Source: Clostridia bacterium (GTDB taxonomy: Bacteria > Bacillota > Clostridia > Oscillospirales > Acutalibacteraceae). Taken from it: a stretch of 60,908 nucleotides of DNA. How positions within the stretch are numbered: position 1 is the first letter of the stretch; each line of letters starts with the position of its first letter. The translations under genes and the position numbers were made by a program. Where the stretch lies: the NCBI GenBank assembly GCA_017549105.1, contig JAFYVN010000010.1, forward strand, positions 81,261 to 142,168, in the 5' to 3' direction. The notes beneath the pieces are model-generated. The model worked only from the letters and a program-made list of their open reading frames with translations. It was not told where the DNA came from and searched no databases. Of this stretch, positions 26,147 to 35,677 are shown piece after piece.

Positions 26147-27289
26147 ATGTCAGAAAATATTCTTGATAAGTTCAAAAATGCTCCTGCTGACGAAAAAGTC
26201 AGAGATATGAGCAAAAAAATCAAGATCGGTATTATCGGCACAGGCTGGATTGCAGAAGCTCACGTAAAGGCATATCAGAAATGCCCCGATGTTGAAATCG
26301 TTGCTGCTGCAGACCTTGTTCTCGGTAAGGCAGAGGCTTTCTGCGAAAGATACGGTGTTGAGGGTGACGTTAAGTTCTTCCCCAGCCACAAGGAACTTAT
26401 TGATGCAGGTATCTGCGATGCAGTAAGCGTTTGTACATACAATGCAACTCACGCTGAATGTACAATCTATGCTCTTGAACACAATGTAAGCGTTCTTCTT
26501 GAAAAGCCCATGTGCGTTACTCTTGAAGAAGCTGTTGCAATCTGCAAGGCAGAGAAGGCAAGCAAGGGTGTTCTTTCAATCGGCTTCCAGCCCCGTTTCG
26601 ACGAAAATATGAAGATGCTCAAGAGAGTTGTTCAGTCGGGCGAACTCGGTCAGATTTATTACATCCAGACCGGTGGCGGCAGAAGAAGAGGTATTCCCAC
26701 TCCCTTCGGCACATCATTTATCGAAAAAGAAACAGCAGGCATCGGTGCTCTCGGCGATATCGGTTGCTACTCACTCGATATGGTTCTTAACTCAATCGGC
26801 TATCCCAAGCCGCTTACAGTTTCGGGCTACAAGTCAGACTTCTTCGGCAAGAGCCCCTCATATGAGCATCACGACGTATTCGGCGTTGATGACTTTGCAG
26901 CAGGTTTCATCCGTCTTGAAGGCGGCATTATCCTCGACTTCAGAATTGCATGGGCAATGAACCTCGATACTCCGGGCGACACAATCATTATGGGTACAAA
27001 GGGTTCGGTAAGAGTTCCTTCAACAGAATGCTGGAACGGCAGCATCGGCGGACCTCTTGTTATTTACCATGAAATCGCAGGCGAGCAGATTGAAACCTAC
27101 ATTCCCATGAAGGAGAACGATGTTGATTGCTTCGACATCAAGATCCGTTCATTTGTTGATGCTGTTAAGGAAGACGGTGAAGCTCCCGTTCCCTGCAGCC
27201 AGATTCTCTATAACCAGGCTATTATCGACGGTATCTCACGTTCCGCAGAGCTTGGCAGAGAAATCGAAATCGAAATTCCCGAAATCTAA
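26147..27289 (+). CDS. Gfo/Idh/MocA-family oxidoreductase
   Basis: 380 residues from ATG at 26147, preceded by GTGAGGT. About 28 extra residues precede the Rossmann motif GIIGTGWIAEAH. LLEKPMC is the EKP motif with the catalytic Lys, and GALGDIGCYSLD is the conserved sheet-domain segment with the Asp and following region. NAD(P)-dependent oxidation of a sugar, inositol or glycoside is expected. It is probably functionally linked to the isomerase 150 nt upstream. Confidence 0.9.
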   Translation: MSENILDKFKNAPADEKVRDMSKKIKIGIIGTGWIAEAHVKAYQKCPDVEIVAAADLVLGKAEAFCERYGVEGDVKFFPSHKELIDAGICDAVSVCTYNATHAECTIYALEHNVSVLLEKPMCVTLEEAVAICKAEKASKGVLSIGFQPRFDENMKMLKRVVQSGELGQIYYIQTGGGRRRGIPTPFGTSFIEKETAGIGALGDIGCYSLDMVLNSIGYPKPLTVSGYKSDFFGKSPSYEHHDVFGVDDFAAGFIRLEGGIILDFRIAWAMNLDTPGDTIIMGTKGSVRVPSTECWNGSIGGPLVIYHEIAGEQIETYIPMKENDVDCFDIKIRSFVDAVKEDGEAPVPCSQILYNQAIIDGISRSAELGREIEIEIPEI

Positions 27290-27302
27290 ATGCATAATTT
27301 TA

Positions 27303-27336
27303 CAGCCGACGGGTAATACCGTCGGCTATTGCTTTT
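27303..27336 (+). terminator. Terminator after the oxidoreductase
   Basis: A 9-bp GC-rich stem (AGCCGACGG / CCGTCGGCT) with a 6-nt loop, followed by ATTGCTTTT. Confidence 0.8.
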
Positions 27337-27393
27337 CTACAGAATTTGTGATAATATATAATGTATTAATATTCGCAAAAGGGGGATAAAAGT

Positions 27394-29934
27394 ATGTGGT
27401 TAACTTGTGACTGCAATTTTTTTGTTAAGCTTATAAGTTTGTTCATACTTATTTTTGCGATTGTTGTTAACGGCATAGGCAATTTTCTCGGTATTGGTGA
27501 CCTTATTGAAACCGAGCCGCATTCGTGCTACACAACAACCGTAACCGAGGAGTCAACAACCGCTCCTTACACAACAGAACCGATGACAGAGGAACCGACG
27601 TCAACAGAACCTCATGCAACTGTTGTTCCGACTACCGAAAAAACAACTCTTGCGCCCACAACAGAGCAGGTGAAAACAACAGCTTCCGCTCCTTCGTCAA
27701 CGGTTATTCAGTCAACCGAAATTCAGACAACCGAACAGCTGACAACGACAGTTCCGACAACTGTTGTTCCTACAATTCCCGGTCCGACTTTCGGTCCACC
27801 CGTAATAATCAAACCCACAACAACTCAGGCACCTGCCGTAACCGAAGAGCCGACAACTCAGCCTCCATTAACAACCGAAGCTCCGGCAACGCAGACAACA
27901 ACGCAGGTTCCTACTACCGCTGAACCTACCACTCAGCAGCCGACCACCGAACCTGAAAAAATATATGTCATTCCTCAGCCGCAGGTAACTGTGTTTGATG
28001 ATATATGCAGTATTCTTGTAATTCCGCCTGTTGTTGACGGATGCGATGATATAACTCTTGCAATCGAGCCCGAAGCACAGTATGTTGATATGGGTGGCGG
28101 TATGCAGGGTTTTGTCGGTGTTACTCCGGGTGAAACATATTCAATCACCGTGAGAGGAACAGTCAACGGTGTTGACGAGAGCTCAAAGCCTGTTGTTGTT
28201 ACGGTTTATGACCCCGTTACTCCTGCGGCACCCGTTATTAAGTCAGTAACTTATAATTCAATCACGGTAGAATACGATGAAAGATGTGAATACCGTATTT
28301 TTGACGAAAACAGAGGTTGTGTCGGCGACTGGAGTGACAGCGTTCACTTCGAAAATCTTGAACCTGACACGAACCACAGCATTGAAGTTAGATATAAGAC
28401 TACCGATATTCACGCAAACACCAATGAAGATGCCAACAAGGCAACTGCTTATGTAAGAACCCTTTCCGCGCCCACAACAACTGCCGCTCCGACCACTGCG
28501 GCACCTACAACCACAAAGCCGAGAACAACAAGACCTTCGACCACAAAAAGACCTGCGGTTTCAACAACCAAAGCGCCCACAACCGAAAAAGGTCCGTATG
28601 TCAATACTGCAAGCGAAATTGCACTTGCCGTTTTTGGCGGAAGCCATCGTGAGATAAAAGATAAAGGCGATGTTATCGGCTATTCGAGTACCGTAATCAA
28701 TAATATGGCTGAAATTTCTGACGGCAGTTATGTTGTTTGCGGCACAACTCCGTCTCTTGACGGCGATTTTGAGAGTTACGGTGGTTCGGCGGGTAATTGG
28801 TTAGCACCGGTTTCCTTTGTTGCAAAATTTTCAAGAGCGGGAACCGTTGAATGGATAAAACTTTATGGTGACCCGAAATATACTGTTTCTCTTAACGACA
28901 TAGCTGTTCTCGGCAACGGAAATATCGTTACCGTCGGAACATATACCCAGTCATCTGTTTACGGTCAAAAAGGCGGCAACGATGCCGTGATAATCACTCT
29001 TTCACCTCAGGGCAAAGAGCTTTCAAGAAATATCCACAGAGGTACGGGTGACGACTTCTTCTATTGCGTAAGCGCAACCGCAGACGGTTATGCCGTTGGC
29101 GGCAAAACAACTTCAACCGACGGCGCGTTCCTTGGTGTACCCGGAATGAGTGCGATTGTTATTAATTTCAACAGCAATAACGAAGTTCTCTGGAAGCATT
29201 ATTTCAACGGCTCAAAGAGCAGCAGTATAAGCGGAATTGATGTTGACAAAGACGGCAACATTTTTCTTGCTTGCGTAACCACCGCAACCGACGGAATGTT
29301 TGAAGCGTTTGACGGGCTTTTCGGTAGCTATTCCGACACCGTCATTATGAAGTTCAACTACGCCGGCGATTATCAGTGGCACTATGTTATAGCAACCTCG
29401 GGTTCGGATGAATTTGATTCAATAGCGGCTGACGGAAAGGGCGGATGCCTTGTTGCGGGCAACTATGTTCTCAATTCAGCGGCTTCTCCCGATGGCACAC
29501 TCAAGGGAATTCACAATTGCGGCGATACCGATGCGCTTGCAATCCGTCTTAACAAAAACGGAGGCAGACAGTGGTACAGCATCATTTCAGGTTTCAAAGA
29601 TGACTATATCACCGATGTTGTGAAAACTGACGGTGGCTTTGCTGTAACGGGTTACACAACCTCATCAAACCGTGAATTTGCATCAATCGGCAACAAGGGC
29701 GGTACAGACGGCTTCGTCTGTTTCCTTGATGTAAACGGCACAATAGTCGAAACGCTTTCTCAAGCGGGATTCGGTGATGATGCCGCACTCTGCCTTGCAT
29801 ATTCGTCTGATAACCGTGAACTTCTTGTTGCGGGCAGAACAATATCAACCGACGGAAGCTTTAAGGACATCAATATTTATAACGACACAAGATGTTTCGT
29901 CGGCAGATATAAAATCAGTTTGAGAAATTATTAA
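27394..29934 (+). CDS. Large secreted Thr-rich protein with FN3-like domain and beta-propeller
   Basis: 846 residues. The N-terminus has a hydrophobic aromatic export/anchor segment (about residues 9-33). Residues ~45-195 are a Thr/Glu/Pro-rich stalk with TTE, TTEP and TTTQ repeats, followed by a beta domain (about 200-270), an FN3-like domain (about 275-355), a second Thr/Pro linker, and a C-terminal ~440-residue propeller with recurring GGNDAVIITLS, STDGAF and GGTDGFVCFLD type blades. Propellers of this kind occur in surface-associated proteins. Its FN3-like domain resembles that of the protein at 23002. Function is unknown, perhaps binding. Confidence 0.85.
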   Translation: MWLTCDCNFFVKLISLFILIFAIVVNGIGNFLGIGDLIETEPHSCYTTTVTEESTTAPYTTEPMTEEPTSTEPHATVVPTTEKTTLAPTTEQVKTTASAPSSTVIQSTEIQTTEQLTTTVPTTVVPTIPGPTFGPPVIIKPTTTQAPAVTEEPTTQPPLTTEAPATQTTTQVPTTAEPTTQQPTTEPEKIYVIPQPQVTVFDDICSILVIPPVVDGCDDITLAIEPEAQYVDMGGGMQGFVGVTPGETYSITVRGTVNGVDESSKPVVVTVYDPVTPAAPVIKSVTYNSITVEYDERCEYRIFDENRGCVGDWSDSVHFENLEPDTNHSIEVRYKTTDIHANTNEDANKATAYVRTLSAPTTTAAPTTAAPTTTKPRTTRPSTTKRPAVSTTKAPTTEKGPYVNTASEIALAVFGGSHREIKDKGDVIGYSSTVINNMAEISDGSYVVCGTTPSLDGDFESYGGSAGNWLAPVSFVAKFSRAGTVEWIKLYGDPKYTVSLNDIAVLGNGNIVTVGTYTQSSVYGQKGGNDAVIITLSPQGKELSRNIHRGTGDDFFYCVSATADGYAVGGKTTSTDGAFLGVPGMSAIVINFNSNNEVLWKHYFNGSKSSSISGIDVDKDGNIFLACVTTATDGMFEAFDGLFGSYSDTVIMKFNYAGDYQWHYVIATSGSDEFDSIAADGKGGCLVAGNYVLNSAASPDGTLKGIHNCGDTDALAIRLNKNGGRQWYSIISGFKDDYITDVVKTDGGFAVTGYTTSSNREFASIGNKGGTDGFVCFLDVNGTIVETLSQAGFGDDAALCLAYSSDNRELLVAGRTISTDGSFKDINIYNDTRCFVGRYKISLRNY

Positions 29935-29951
29935 TATAGGTATAACAAAAA

Positions 29952-29992
29952 CTTACCCCGGCAGTACATTGTGTACCGCCGGGGGTGTTTTT
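29952..29992 (+). terminator. Terminator after the Thr-rich propeller protein
   Basis: A stem of CCCCGGCaGTAC facing GTACcGCCGGGG, followed by GTGTTTTTAT. It may also shield the converging gene. Confidence 0.85.
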
Positions 29993-30033
29993 ATGAAGTT
30001 TTTATAATGAGTTGGTTTTGATAAATGTTCAGA

Positions 30034-32817
30034 TTATGTCCAACCACAAAGGGGGATCCAACCGGTAACGCCGTTATATGTTACTTTACCCCAAATCTGT
30101 CCCCCGGGTTCACCCATTGTTCCCGTATAACCAACTTGATTTATGGTTACTGTGGTATTGGCAGGAACAGAGCCTACTCTGGTGGGTGACGAGCTTAAGT
30201 TGTTGCGAATATAATTTGTTGCAGAGGTGATTTTATACAAAGACAGTGTGTATGTGTAAACATCACTGTAATAACCTCTTTCATGATATCTGATTTTAAC
30301 CGTTCCTGGCTGTGCGATATACAAATAATCTCCACTTACTACTGCATTGCCGCTTACAACTTCCCAACCGCTGGCACCCCACCCGGCGATGTTAGAGTAA
30401 GATACAGTAGGAAGAGGTGTTCTCCAACCTACGAATTCTCCTCCTGACACAATTACTCCGGGAGATGTTGAATAAGATCTTATCAACCATACATTAGAAC
30501 CGGTTGTGCTTTGATAACTGCTTCCGCTGTAACTGCTGAGTGTTACCGATGGAGTGGGAACCGTTACTTTGCATTGCTGTGATACTGTTATACCGTCAAT
30601 TGTTGCGCTGACTGTGAAGTAATCTGTACCTGGATTTCTGCCTGTTACTGCATATCCGTATGAAGTTGTTTCAACATCGAAAACAGAGGTGTTGCTTGAT
30701 AATGTCGTTGAATTTGTTGATGGAGTTACTGTAGGAAAGTCAACATAAACAGTTTCATTCACAAGAACCGTAATGTTTGGCATAGGAGACATAATTGGAG
30801 CTGCTTGCCATACAGCATAAAGAGTTGTGTTTGAAATCAAATAAATTATGTCTCCTGCAACATAGTCAGCGTAATATGCTGCACTGCTTGTTGACCAACC
30901 GAGGAAGTTATAACCCGAACGGGTAGGAACAGATGAGCTGATTGTGTATGTTGTGTTGCCAGATTGAGCAGAAGGGGGATTGCTACCGCCGTTTGCGTTA
31001 TATGAAAGGGTATAGGTGTTCTTGCTCCATACAGCATAGAGAGTGGTGTTGGTAGAGATCGTTATTTTATCGCCTGCTCTGTAGCTTGCGGATGTTGCAG
31101 AACTGCTCTTTGACCAACCGAGGAAGTTATAACCCGAACGGGTAGGAACAGATGAGCTGATTGTGTATGTTGTGTTGCCAGATTGAGCAGAAGGGGGGTT
31201 ACTACCGCCGTTTGCGTTATATGAGAGAGTATATTTTTTTTGCAAAGCGATTTTTGCACTTCCGTTACCTCTTAACTTGGGAACAGCTGCAGGTTCATAT
31301 TTATAATCAGAGTTCTTACGGTAATTATAGTCGTTGATGCCATAAGTACTTGTTGCATTATCAAAAGCCTGCTTTGCGGTTTTTCCGGAGAACAATTGAT
31401 CAACCCAAGTTTTCATAAATTCTCGGGAGTAGTTTGCCATAACAGAATTATGGAAGCCTACAACAGCCTCAGCGCCACATTTAATAAGAGCGTCGGGAAA
31501 CGAATATGTGTAGTTGTTGTTTTGACCTAAAAAACAGCATGATTCAGAAAAAACGAAAAGACCGTCCAGAGTACTGCTTTGATAATTATCTGTGAACAGT
31601 TGAGGTGAAATTGCATATATTTTACTTCCGTCAGAAAGTTGTGCAGAGTAAATTGAGCCGGCTTTAAGATCACTTGCGTATTCTTCCAAATTCTGATTGG
31701 TTACCTTTTCTGTAAGGCAGAAAAGCGGCGTAGTGTCAGCGCAAGTTCCGTGACCGCTGAAACAAAGTATTTCGTAGTTAGGATCTATATTTTTTAAATC
31801 TCTGATAGTGACAGCTTTGTCAATATCGGTATTGAGCTTTTTGTTTTCCCAGTCTTTTTCTGTGCTGGAATAAAAAGGTTCACGATATGAAGGGTTGTCG
31901 GAAGGCATATTAAATGAAAACATAATTAAAGCATCGGTTGTTGACGAACTTGCGATAGCTGATAAATCACTTTCGTGCGTTTCTTGATTGAGTTTTGTTT
32001 GAGTTGAGTCTGATGATAGAACATTTACGGTTCCGTTTGTTTCGCCACCAAATTCTTCGAGTAAAATTACGCCTTTAACTCCATTGTAATATTCAAAAGT
32101 ATATGTACTTGAATATGTATTAAAGCTGTTTGTGTTTGCTTCAACAAGTTTTTCATCAGCAAGAACATCAAATGCGTTATTAAGTTCGTTCTTCTTTTCT
32201 GAAACCGACATTGATTGGAAATCAGGCTGATTTACAATTTCCATCATTTCATCATCAACTTTTTTCATTTCAGCAATTTCATTGTTTGTGAGAGTGTCTG
32301 AGTCACTGAAAAGGGTGGTTACACACAAATATGTTGAAATGCCGCCGAATTTGATTTCAAGGTTTTGAGTGTTTTTTGCTCGGTTGTCGGAATAATCTAA
32401 AACCGGAAGAGCGGATGTCAAAGAGAATATGTTTTTAAAGAAAACAAGGATTTTTTGGAAGAAATTCAGTTTTGAACAGCTTGAGGAAAGTATGATTTCA
32501 AAAGAAAAATTATAACTTTCTCCTGGCGCCAAGGAAACACAATCAGCTTTTGCAACTCCTTTACTATAAAGAAGCATATGTTCTTCGGAAGAAGCCAAAA
32601 CCGTTACATCCGGAGCAGTTTTATTACTTGTGTTTTTTACCGTTACAGTAACCAAAGCAGAATCAAGAACACTGTAGCTTGTTTTGTTTGTGTTGATTTC
32701 GGTTGAGAGTATAATTTTATCGTTGTTGTTTGCAGCGGTGCTTACCGTGATGCACGTTGTAACCAACAAAGCAACAGATAAAATGATACATAGGACTCGT
32801 TTGATTTTTTTCATCAT
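30034..32817 (-). CDS. Secreted caspase-like protein with InlB repeats and C-terminal SH3 domain
   Basis: 927 residues (the second ATG, at 32814, is better spaced from AGAGGT). A signal peptide (residues 1-28) precedes a CARDB-like beta domain interrupted by a hydrophobic stretch FFQKILVFFKNIF. A caspase/CHAT/C25-like domain follows, with His356 in CFSGHGTC and Cys427 in VFSESCCFLG, the expected His-Cys dyad. Then come two nearly identical ~73-residue InlB/Listeria-Bacteroides repeats (SYNANGGS ... LYAVW), a bacterial Ig-like region, another beta region and an SH3-like end (GKVTYNGVTGWIPL). It is probably an extracellular cysteine peptidase that binds a surface. Substrate unknown. Confidence 0.85.
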   Translation of the reverse strand: MMKKIKRVLCIILSVALLVTTCITVSTAANNNDKIILSTEINTNKTSYSVLDSALVTVTVKNTSNKTAPDVTVLASSEEHMLLYSKGVAKADCVSLAPGESYNFSFEIILSSSCSKLNFFQKILVFFKNIFSLTSALPVLDYSDNRAKNTQNLEIKFGGISTYLCVTTLFSDSDTLTNNEIAEMKKVDDEMMEIVNQPDFQSMSVSEKKNELNNAFDVLADEKLVEANTNSFNTYSSTYTFEYYNGVKGVILLEEFGGETNGTVNVLSSDSTQTKLNQETHESDLSAIASSSTTDALIMFSFNMPSDNPSYREPFYSSTEKDWENKKLNTDIDKAVTIRDLKNIDPNYEILCFSGHGTCADTTPLFCLTEKVTNQNLEEYASDLKAGSIYSAQLSDGSKIYAISPQLFTDNYQSSTLDGLFVFSESCCFLGQNNNYTYSFPDALIKCGAEAVVGFHNSVMANYSREFMKTWVDQLFSGKTAKQAFDNATSTYGINDYNYRKNSDYKYEPAAVPKLRGNGSAKIALQKKYTLSYNANGGSNPPSAQSGNTTYTISSSVPTRSGYNFLGWSKSSSATSASYRAGDKITISTNTTLYAVWSKNTYTLSYNANGGSNPPSAQSGNTTYTISSSVPTRSGYNFLGWSTSSAAYYADYVAGDIIYLISNTTLYAVWQAAPIMSPMPNITVLVNETVYVDFPTVTPSTNSTTLSSNTSVFDVETTSYGYAVTGRNPGTDYFTVSATIDGITVSQQCKVTVPTPSVTLSSYSGSSYQSTTGSNVWLIRSYSTSPGVIVSGGEFVGWRTPLPTVSYSNIAGWGASGWEVVSGNAVVSGDYLYIAQPGTVKIRYHERGYYSDVYTYTLSLYKITSATNYIRNNLSSSPTRVGSVPANTTVTINQVGYTGTMGEPGGQIWGKVTYNGVTGWIPLCGWT
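30892..31232 (-). repeat. Two near-identical InlB-repeat DNA segments in the caspase-like gene
   Basis: About 125 bp starting at 30892 and again at 31111 (219-bp period, 73 codons) are almost identical, including the CGGGTAGGAACAGATGAGCT stretch. Copy number could vary by slippage or recombination. Confidence 0.8.
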
Positions 32818-33202
32818 TTTACCTCTTTAATTTAAATTTCTTTATTTTAATCCCAAATTGAATTATTTTTGAGTGCAGAGTTTTCAATTCATAATCTGGA
32901 ATTGATTTTGTAAAATTTATCATTTACAACTTAGGAGCGATGTTTCATCGCCTGTCAAAATCGCGCATTTTCAGACTTTCAAAGAACACACCAATGTTGA
33001 TTATGAATCCACCTTTGACAAAAGGGACATTACACCCAAAATGAAAACAATGTTTATATAAAAATATTTGTAAATATGAAATATTCTGAAGTGGGAAAGT
33101 TTTCAGAGTTTGCGGAGCAGCTTTTTGAGTAACTTTATCAGTCGCTTTAGACACTTTTTTCTTTAAGTAGAAGGCAAATAGAGTTACAGGATGAAAATAA
33201 AA
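32818..33202. other. 385-bp AT-rich gap between two large secreted protein genes
   Basis: No convincing gene. A small hairpin GCGATG-TTT-CATCGC occurs at about 32938-32952. A 69-codon minus-strand reading frame at 32945-33154 lacks a good ribosome binding site and any recognisable protein features. Upstream of the caspase-like gene the sequence should contain its promoter, but I see no strong match. Confidence 0.4.
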
Positions 33203-35332
33203 TCAGAAGTTAGTTTTTATCATTTCGGGAATAACCTTTGTCATACCGAACAGCTTTTTAAAGAATGCTATAATCTTCTGGAAAATGCCTGCGTTTGAGG
33301 TCATTGTCTGGCTGTCGGAGCTGATTTCCTTACCGTTTGCATCAACAACGGTTGCAGTAAATGTTGTATTGCCGTTTGCGGAGGGAGAAACTGTGCAGAT
33401 TGTTCCGTCGCTGGATGCGGCAAAAGTAAAGTTGCTGTTGTCGGCAGTCCATACAACCTTTGCACCACTGGGCAGATTTTTAACATCTGCATGAAGAATG
33501 ATGCTGTCGCCATAGGCGATTGATGTTGTTGAGGGAATACGGATAGTAACAGTTGTTACGATGCTCGGTTTAGTAGCCGGGGTTGACGGCTTGGTTGCGG
33601 GTACTGTGGGCTTGGTTGTGGGGGTTGACGGTTTGGTTGTGGGCTGGCTTGTGCTTGTCCAATGAGCATAAACCGTTGTGTTCTTTGAGATTACGGTTGA
33701 GGTTGTAATCTTTGTTCCGCCGCTTGCGGCTGTATACCAACCGTCGAACTTATAACCCGAACGTGTGGGAGTTGCAAGAGTGCCTGCTGTAGGTGTTGCA
33801 TACTGAGCGTAAAGAGTAACGTTGCTGTTTGCCGAATATGTAGCACCCGCTTTGTAGGATGTACCCTTGCCGTTCTGCGATGTGTTCCAGTTCATAAACT
33901 TGCAGTTGAGAGTCTTGCTTGCGGGTGAAACACTGCCACCGTTAGCGTTATAGGTGATAGTGTATTTCTTGGTGGGAACTGAACTTGAAAGAGTCAGTGA
34001 TGAACCGTGATTTTTGGTCTGGCTTGCAGGCGCACCCGAACCACCGTTAGCGTTATATGAAACGGTGTAGGTTGCGACCTGTTCTTTAACAGTGAAATAA
34101 TATTTATCGGTGCAAGAAGTCAAAGATTCATTTTCACCGCATACGGTTACGATTTCTGTATAGTATGAACCGGCAGGCAGATTTATTGAAAGGCTGGGAT
34201 TAAGCTTCGATAAACTGTAAGTTACTTTTTCGGTAGAATATAATGAATAAGAACCGTTTTGCTGACGATATATTCTTACAGTAAAATAATCTGCTTGATC
34301 GACATCGCTTGCTGCAACGTTACGTGCGTTCCATTTGATTTCGGTTGAAGTGTTACTGTTTCCGGTTGTTACTGTTACATCTGTTGCGGCAGGAGGTGCA
34401 GGATTGCACAGCGAACAGTCTGAATCAGGACTTGTTTGTGTGCTTCTTGATGTTTCATTGCAACCGCTTCTTGAACATTTATAAACATTGTAGTGAGGGT
34501 GTGCACTTTCTGTATAATCGTATGAACTGAAATCATGACCCAGTGCATACTGGTATGTTGAAGTGTAACTGTGACCGCAGCTGCAGGTATATACATAATA
34601 GCCGTCAGTTGTGCAAGTAGCAGAATAGGTTGCTGTTACGGAGTATGAGTGGGCATGGTTACAGGTTTCACAAGAAGCCAGATAGTTTGTTTCGTTTTTG
34701 TTTACTTCGGTTGCACTGCAGTATTTACACTGGTATTCATTGTAATGAGGATGAGCCTTCCAACACCATAAAAACACACTGAAATCGTGGGTGTGTGTGG
34801 TGTTATATGTATAAGTTTCATTTCTCGGGTTGATATTACTGTTTTTGTTGTAATATGTTCCTGTTGTTATTTGGAAGTGCAAATGATTTCCACTAGAGTT
34901 TCCTGTTGAACCGATTTTGCCGATTTCCTGACCGGCAGAAACAGTTGCACCAACATAAATGTTAGAAGGGATAGAGTTTGCTTTCATGTGAGCATAGCCG
35001 TAAAATCTTCCGTCAGGTCCTTTGATAACGACACCGGTTCCGAAACCATCGCATTTTACGCCGTTACTACCCATTGAAGATCCGTTATGTTGCTGAGTAC
35101 ATTTGAATACGTTTGTTACTTTGCCTGATGTTGCTGAAACAATTATTGCATTACCAGAAGATGAATCTGCAATATCAATTGCGCATCCGGAATGGTAACC
35201 TTGAGTCAGCTTAGTGGTGTTTGCAGGAACCGGCCAAACAAGGGTTAAACTTCCTGCTACGCAAACGAGGGATGTACTTACTGTCCCCAAAATAACTATA
35301 ATTGACAGAAGTACGGAAATTAATTTCTTCAT
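33203..35332 (-). CDS. Secreted M23 peptidase with Cys-rich modules and InlB repeats
   Basis: 709 residues. After a signal peptide (1-27), an M23/LytM domain (about 30-170) has HSGCAIDIAD (two residues longer between His and Asp than the usual HxGxD), AHMKANS and GNHLHFQI, the HxH zinc motif. Next are Cys-rich modules with repeated HPHYNxYxC ... CxxC patterns (about 185-315), a FN3-like domain, degenerate InlB repeats (SYNANGGS, TYNANGGS, LYAQY, VYAHW), a Thr/Pro/Lys linker, an Ig-like domain and a C-terminal hydrophobic tail FQKIIAFFKKLFGM. It probably cleaves peptidoglycan cross-links. Confidence 0.88.
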   Translation of the reverse strand: MKKLISVLLSIIVILGTVSTSLVCVAGSLTLVWPVPANTTKLTQGYHSGCAIDIADSSSGNAIIVSATSGKVTNVFKCTQQHNGSSMGSNGVKCDGFGTGVVIKGPDGRFYGYAHMKANSIPSNIYVGATVSAGQEIGKIGSTGNSSGNHLHFQITTGTYYNKNSNINPRNETYTYNTTHTHDFSVFLWCWKAHPHYNEYQCKYCSATEVNKNETNYLASCETCNHAHSYSVTATYSATCTTDGYYVYTCSCGHSYTSTYQYALGHDFSSYDYTESAHPHYNVYKCSRSGCNETSRSTQTSPDSDCSLCNPAPPAATDVTVTTGNSNTSTEIKWNARNVAASDVDQADYFTVRIYRQQNGSYSLYSTEKVTYSLSKLNPSLSINLPAGSYYTEIVTVCGENESLTSCTDKYYFTVKEQVATYTVSYNANGGSGAPASQTKNHGSSLTLSSSVPTKKYTITYNANGGSVSPASKTLNCKFMNWNTSQNGKGTSYKAGATYSANSNVTLYAQYATPTAGTLATPTRSGYKFDGWYTAASGGTKITTSTVISKNTTVYAHWTSTSQPTTKPSTPTTKPTVPATKPSTPATKPSIVTTVTIRIPSTTSIAYGDSIILHADVKNLPSGAKVVWTADNSNFTFAASSDGTICTVSPSANGNTTFTATVVDANGKEISSDSQTMTSNAGIFQKIIAFFKKLFGMTKVIPEMIKTNF

Positions 35333-35607
35333 TTTTTAAAACTCCTTTTGTTTTGATATTCTATATAAACCCCTAAGGGGATTGTTTTTGAGTGAAGAGT
35401 TCAGAATGCAGAGCTTTTTAAGTGCAAAGTTCAAAATGCAAAGTGAAAAGTGAAGGGTCGCTTCGCTCCGATTATATTTTTGACTGTATATTCTTATAGG
35501 ACGAATTGATCTGAACTGCCGAAATAAAAACGGATTTGCCGTGCTATGGTAAGGAACGTATATCATCCGTTCCGATGTTGAATTTTTGTGAAAACCATCG
35601 GCATCAC

Positions 35608-35677
35608 CGTAGGGGCGTTCTTTGAACGCCCGAAAAACTCAGCGCTTTTTGGCGGACGACGAAACGTCGTCCCTACG
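35608..35677. repeat. MITE/REP-like palindromic element with two inner hairpins
   Basis: Outer arms CGTAGGG (35608-35614) and CCCTACG (35671-35677) enclose two hairpins: GGGCGTTC-TTT-GAACGCCC at 35613-35631 and GGACGAC-GAAAC-GTCGTCC at 35654-35672. The three-arm shape and ~70 bp size are typical of small non-autonomous repeats in Clostridia genomes. The rest of the 35333-36032 gap has no gene; 35390-35455 contains short direct repeats of the GTGCAAAGTTCAAAATGC type. Confidence 0.6.

Noticed and set aside
32945-33154. 69-codon minus-strand reading frame
   Set aside because: No good ribosome binding site, no recognisable protein features and an intergenic position between two large secreted genes; more likely chance.
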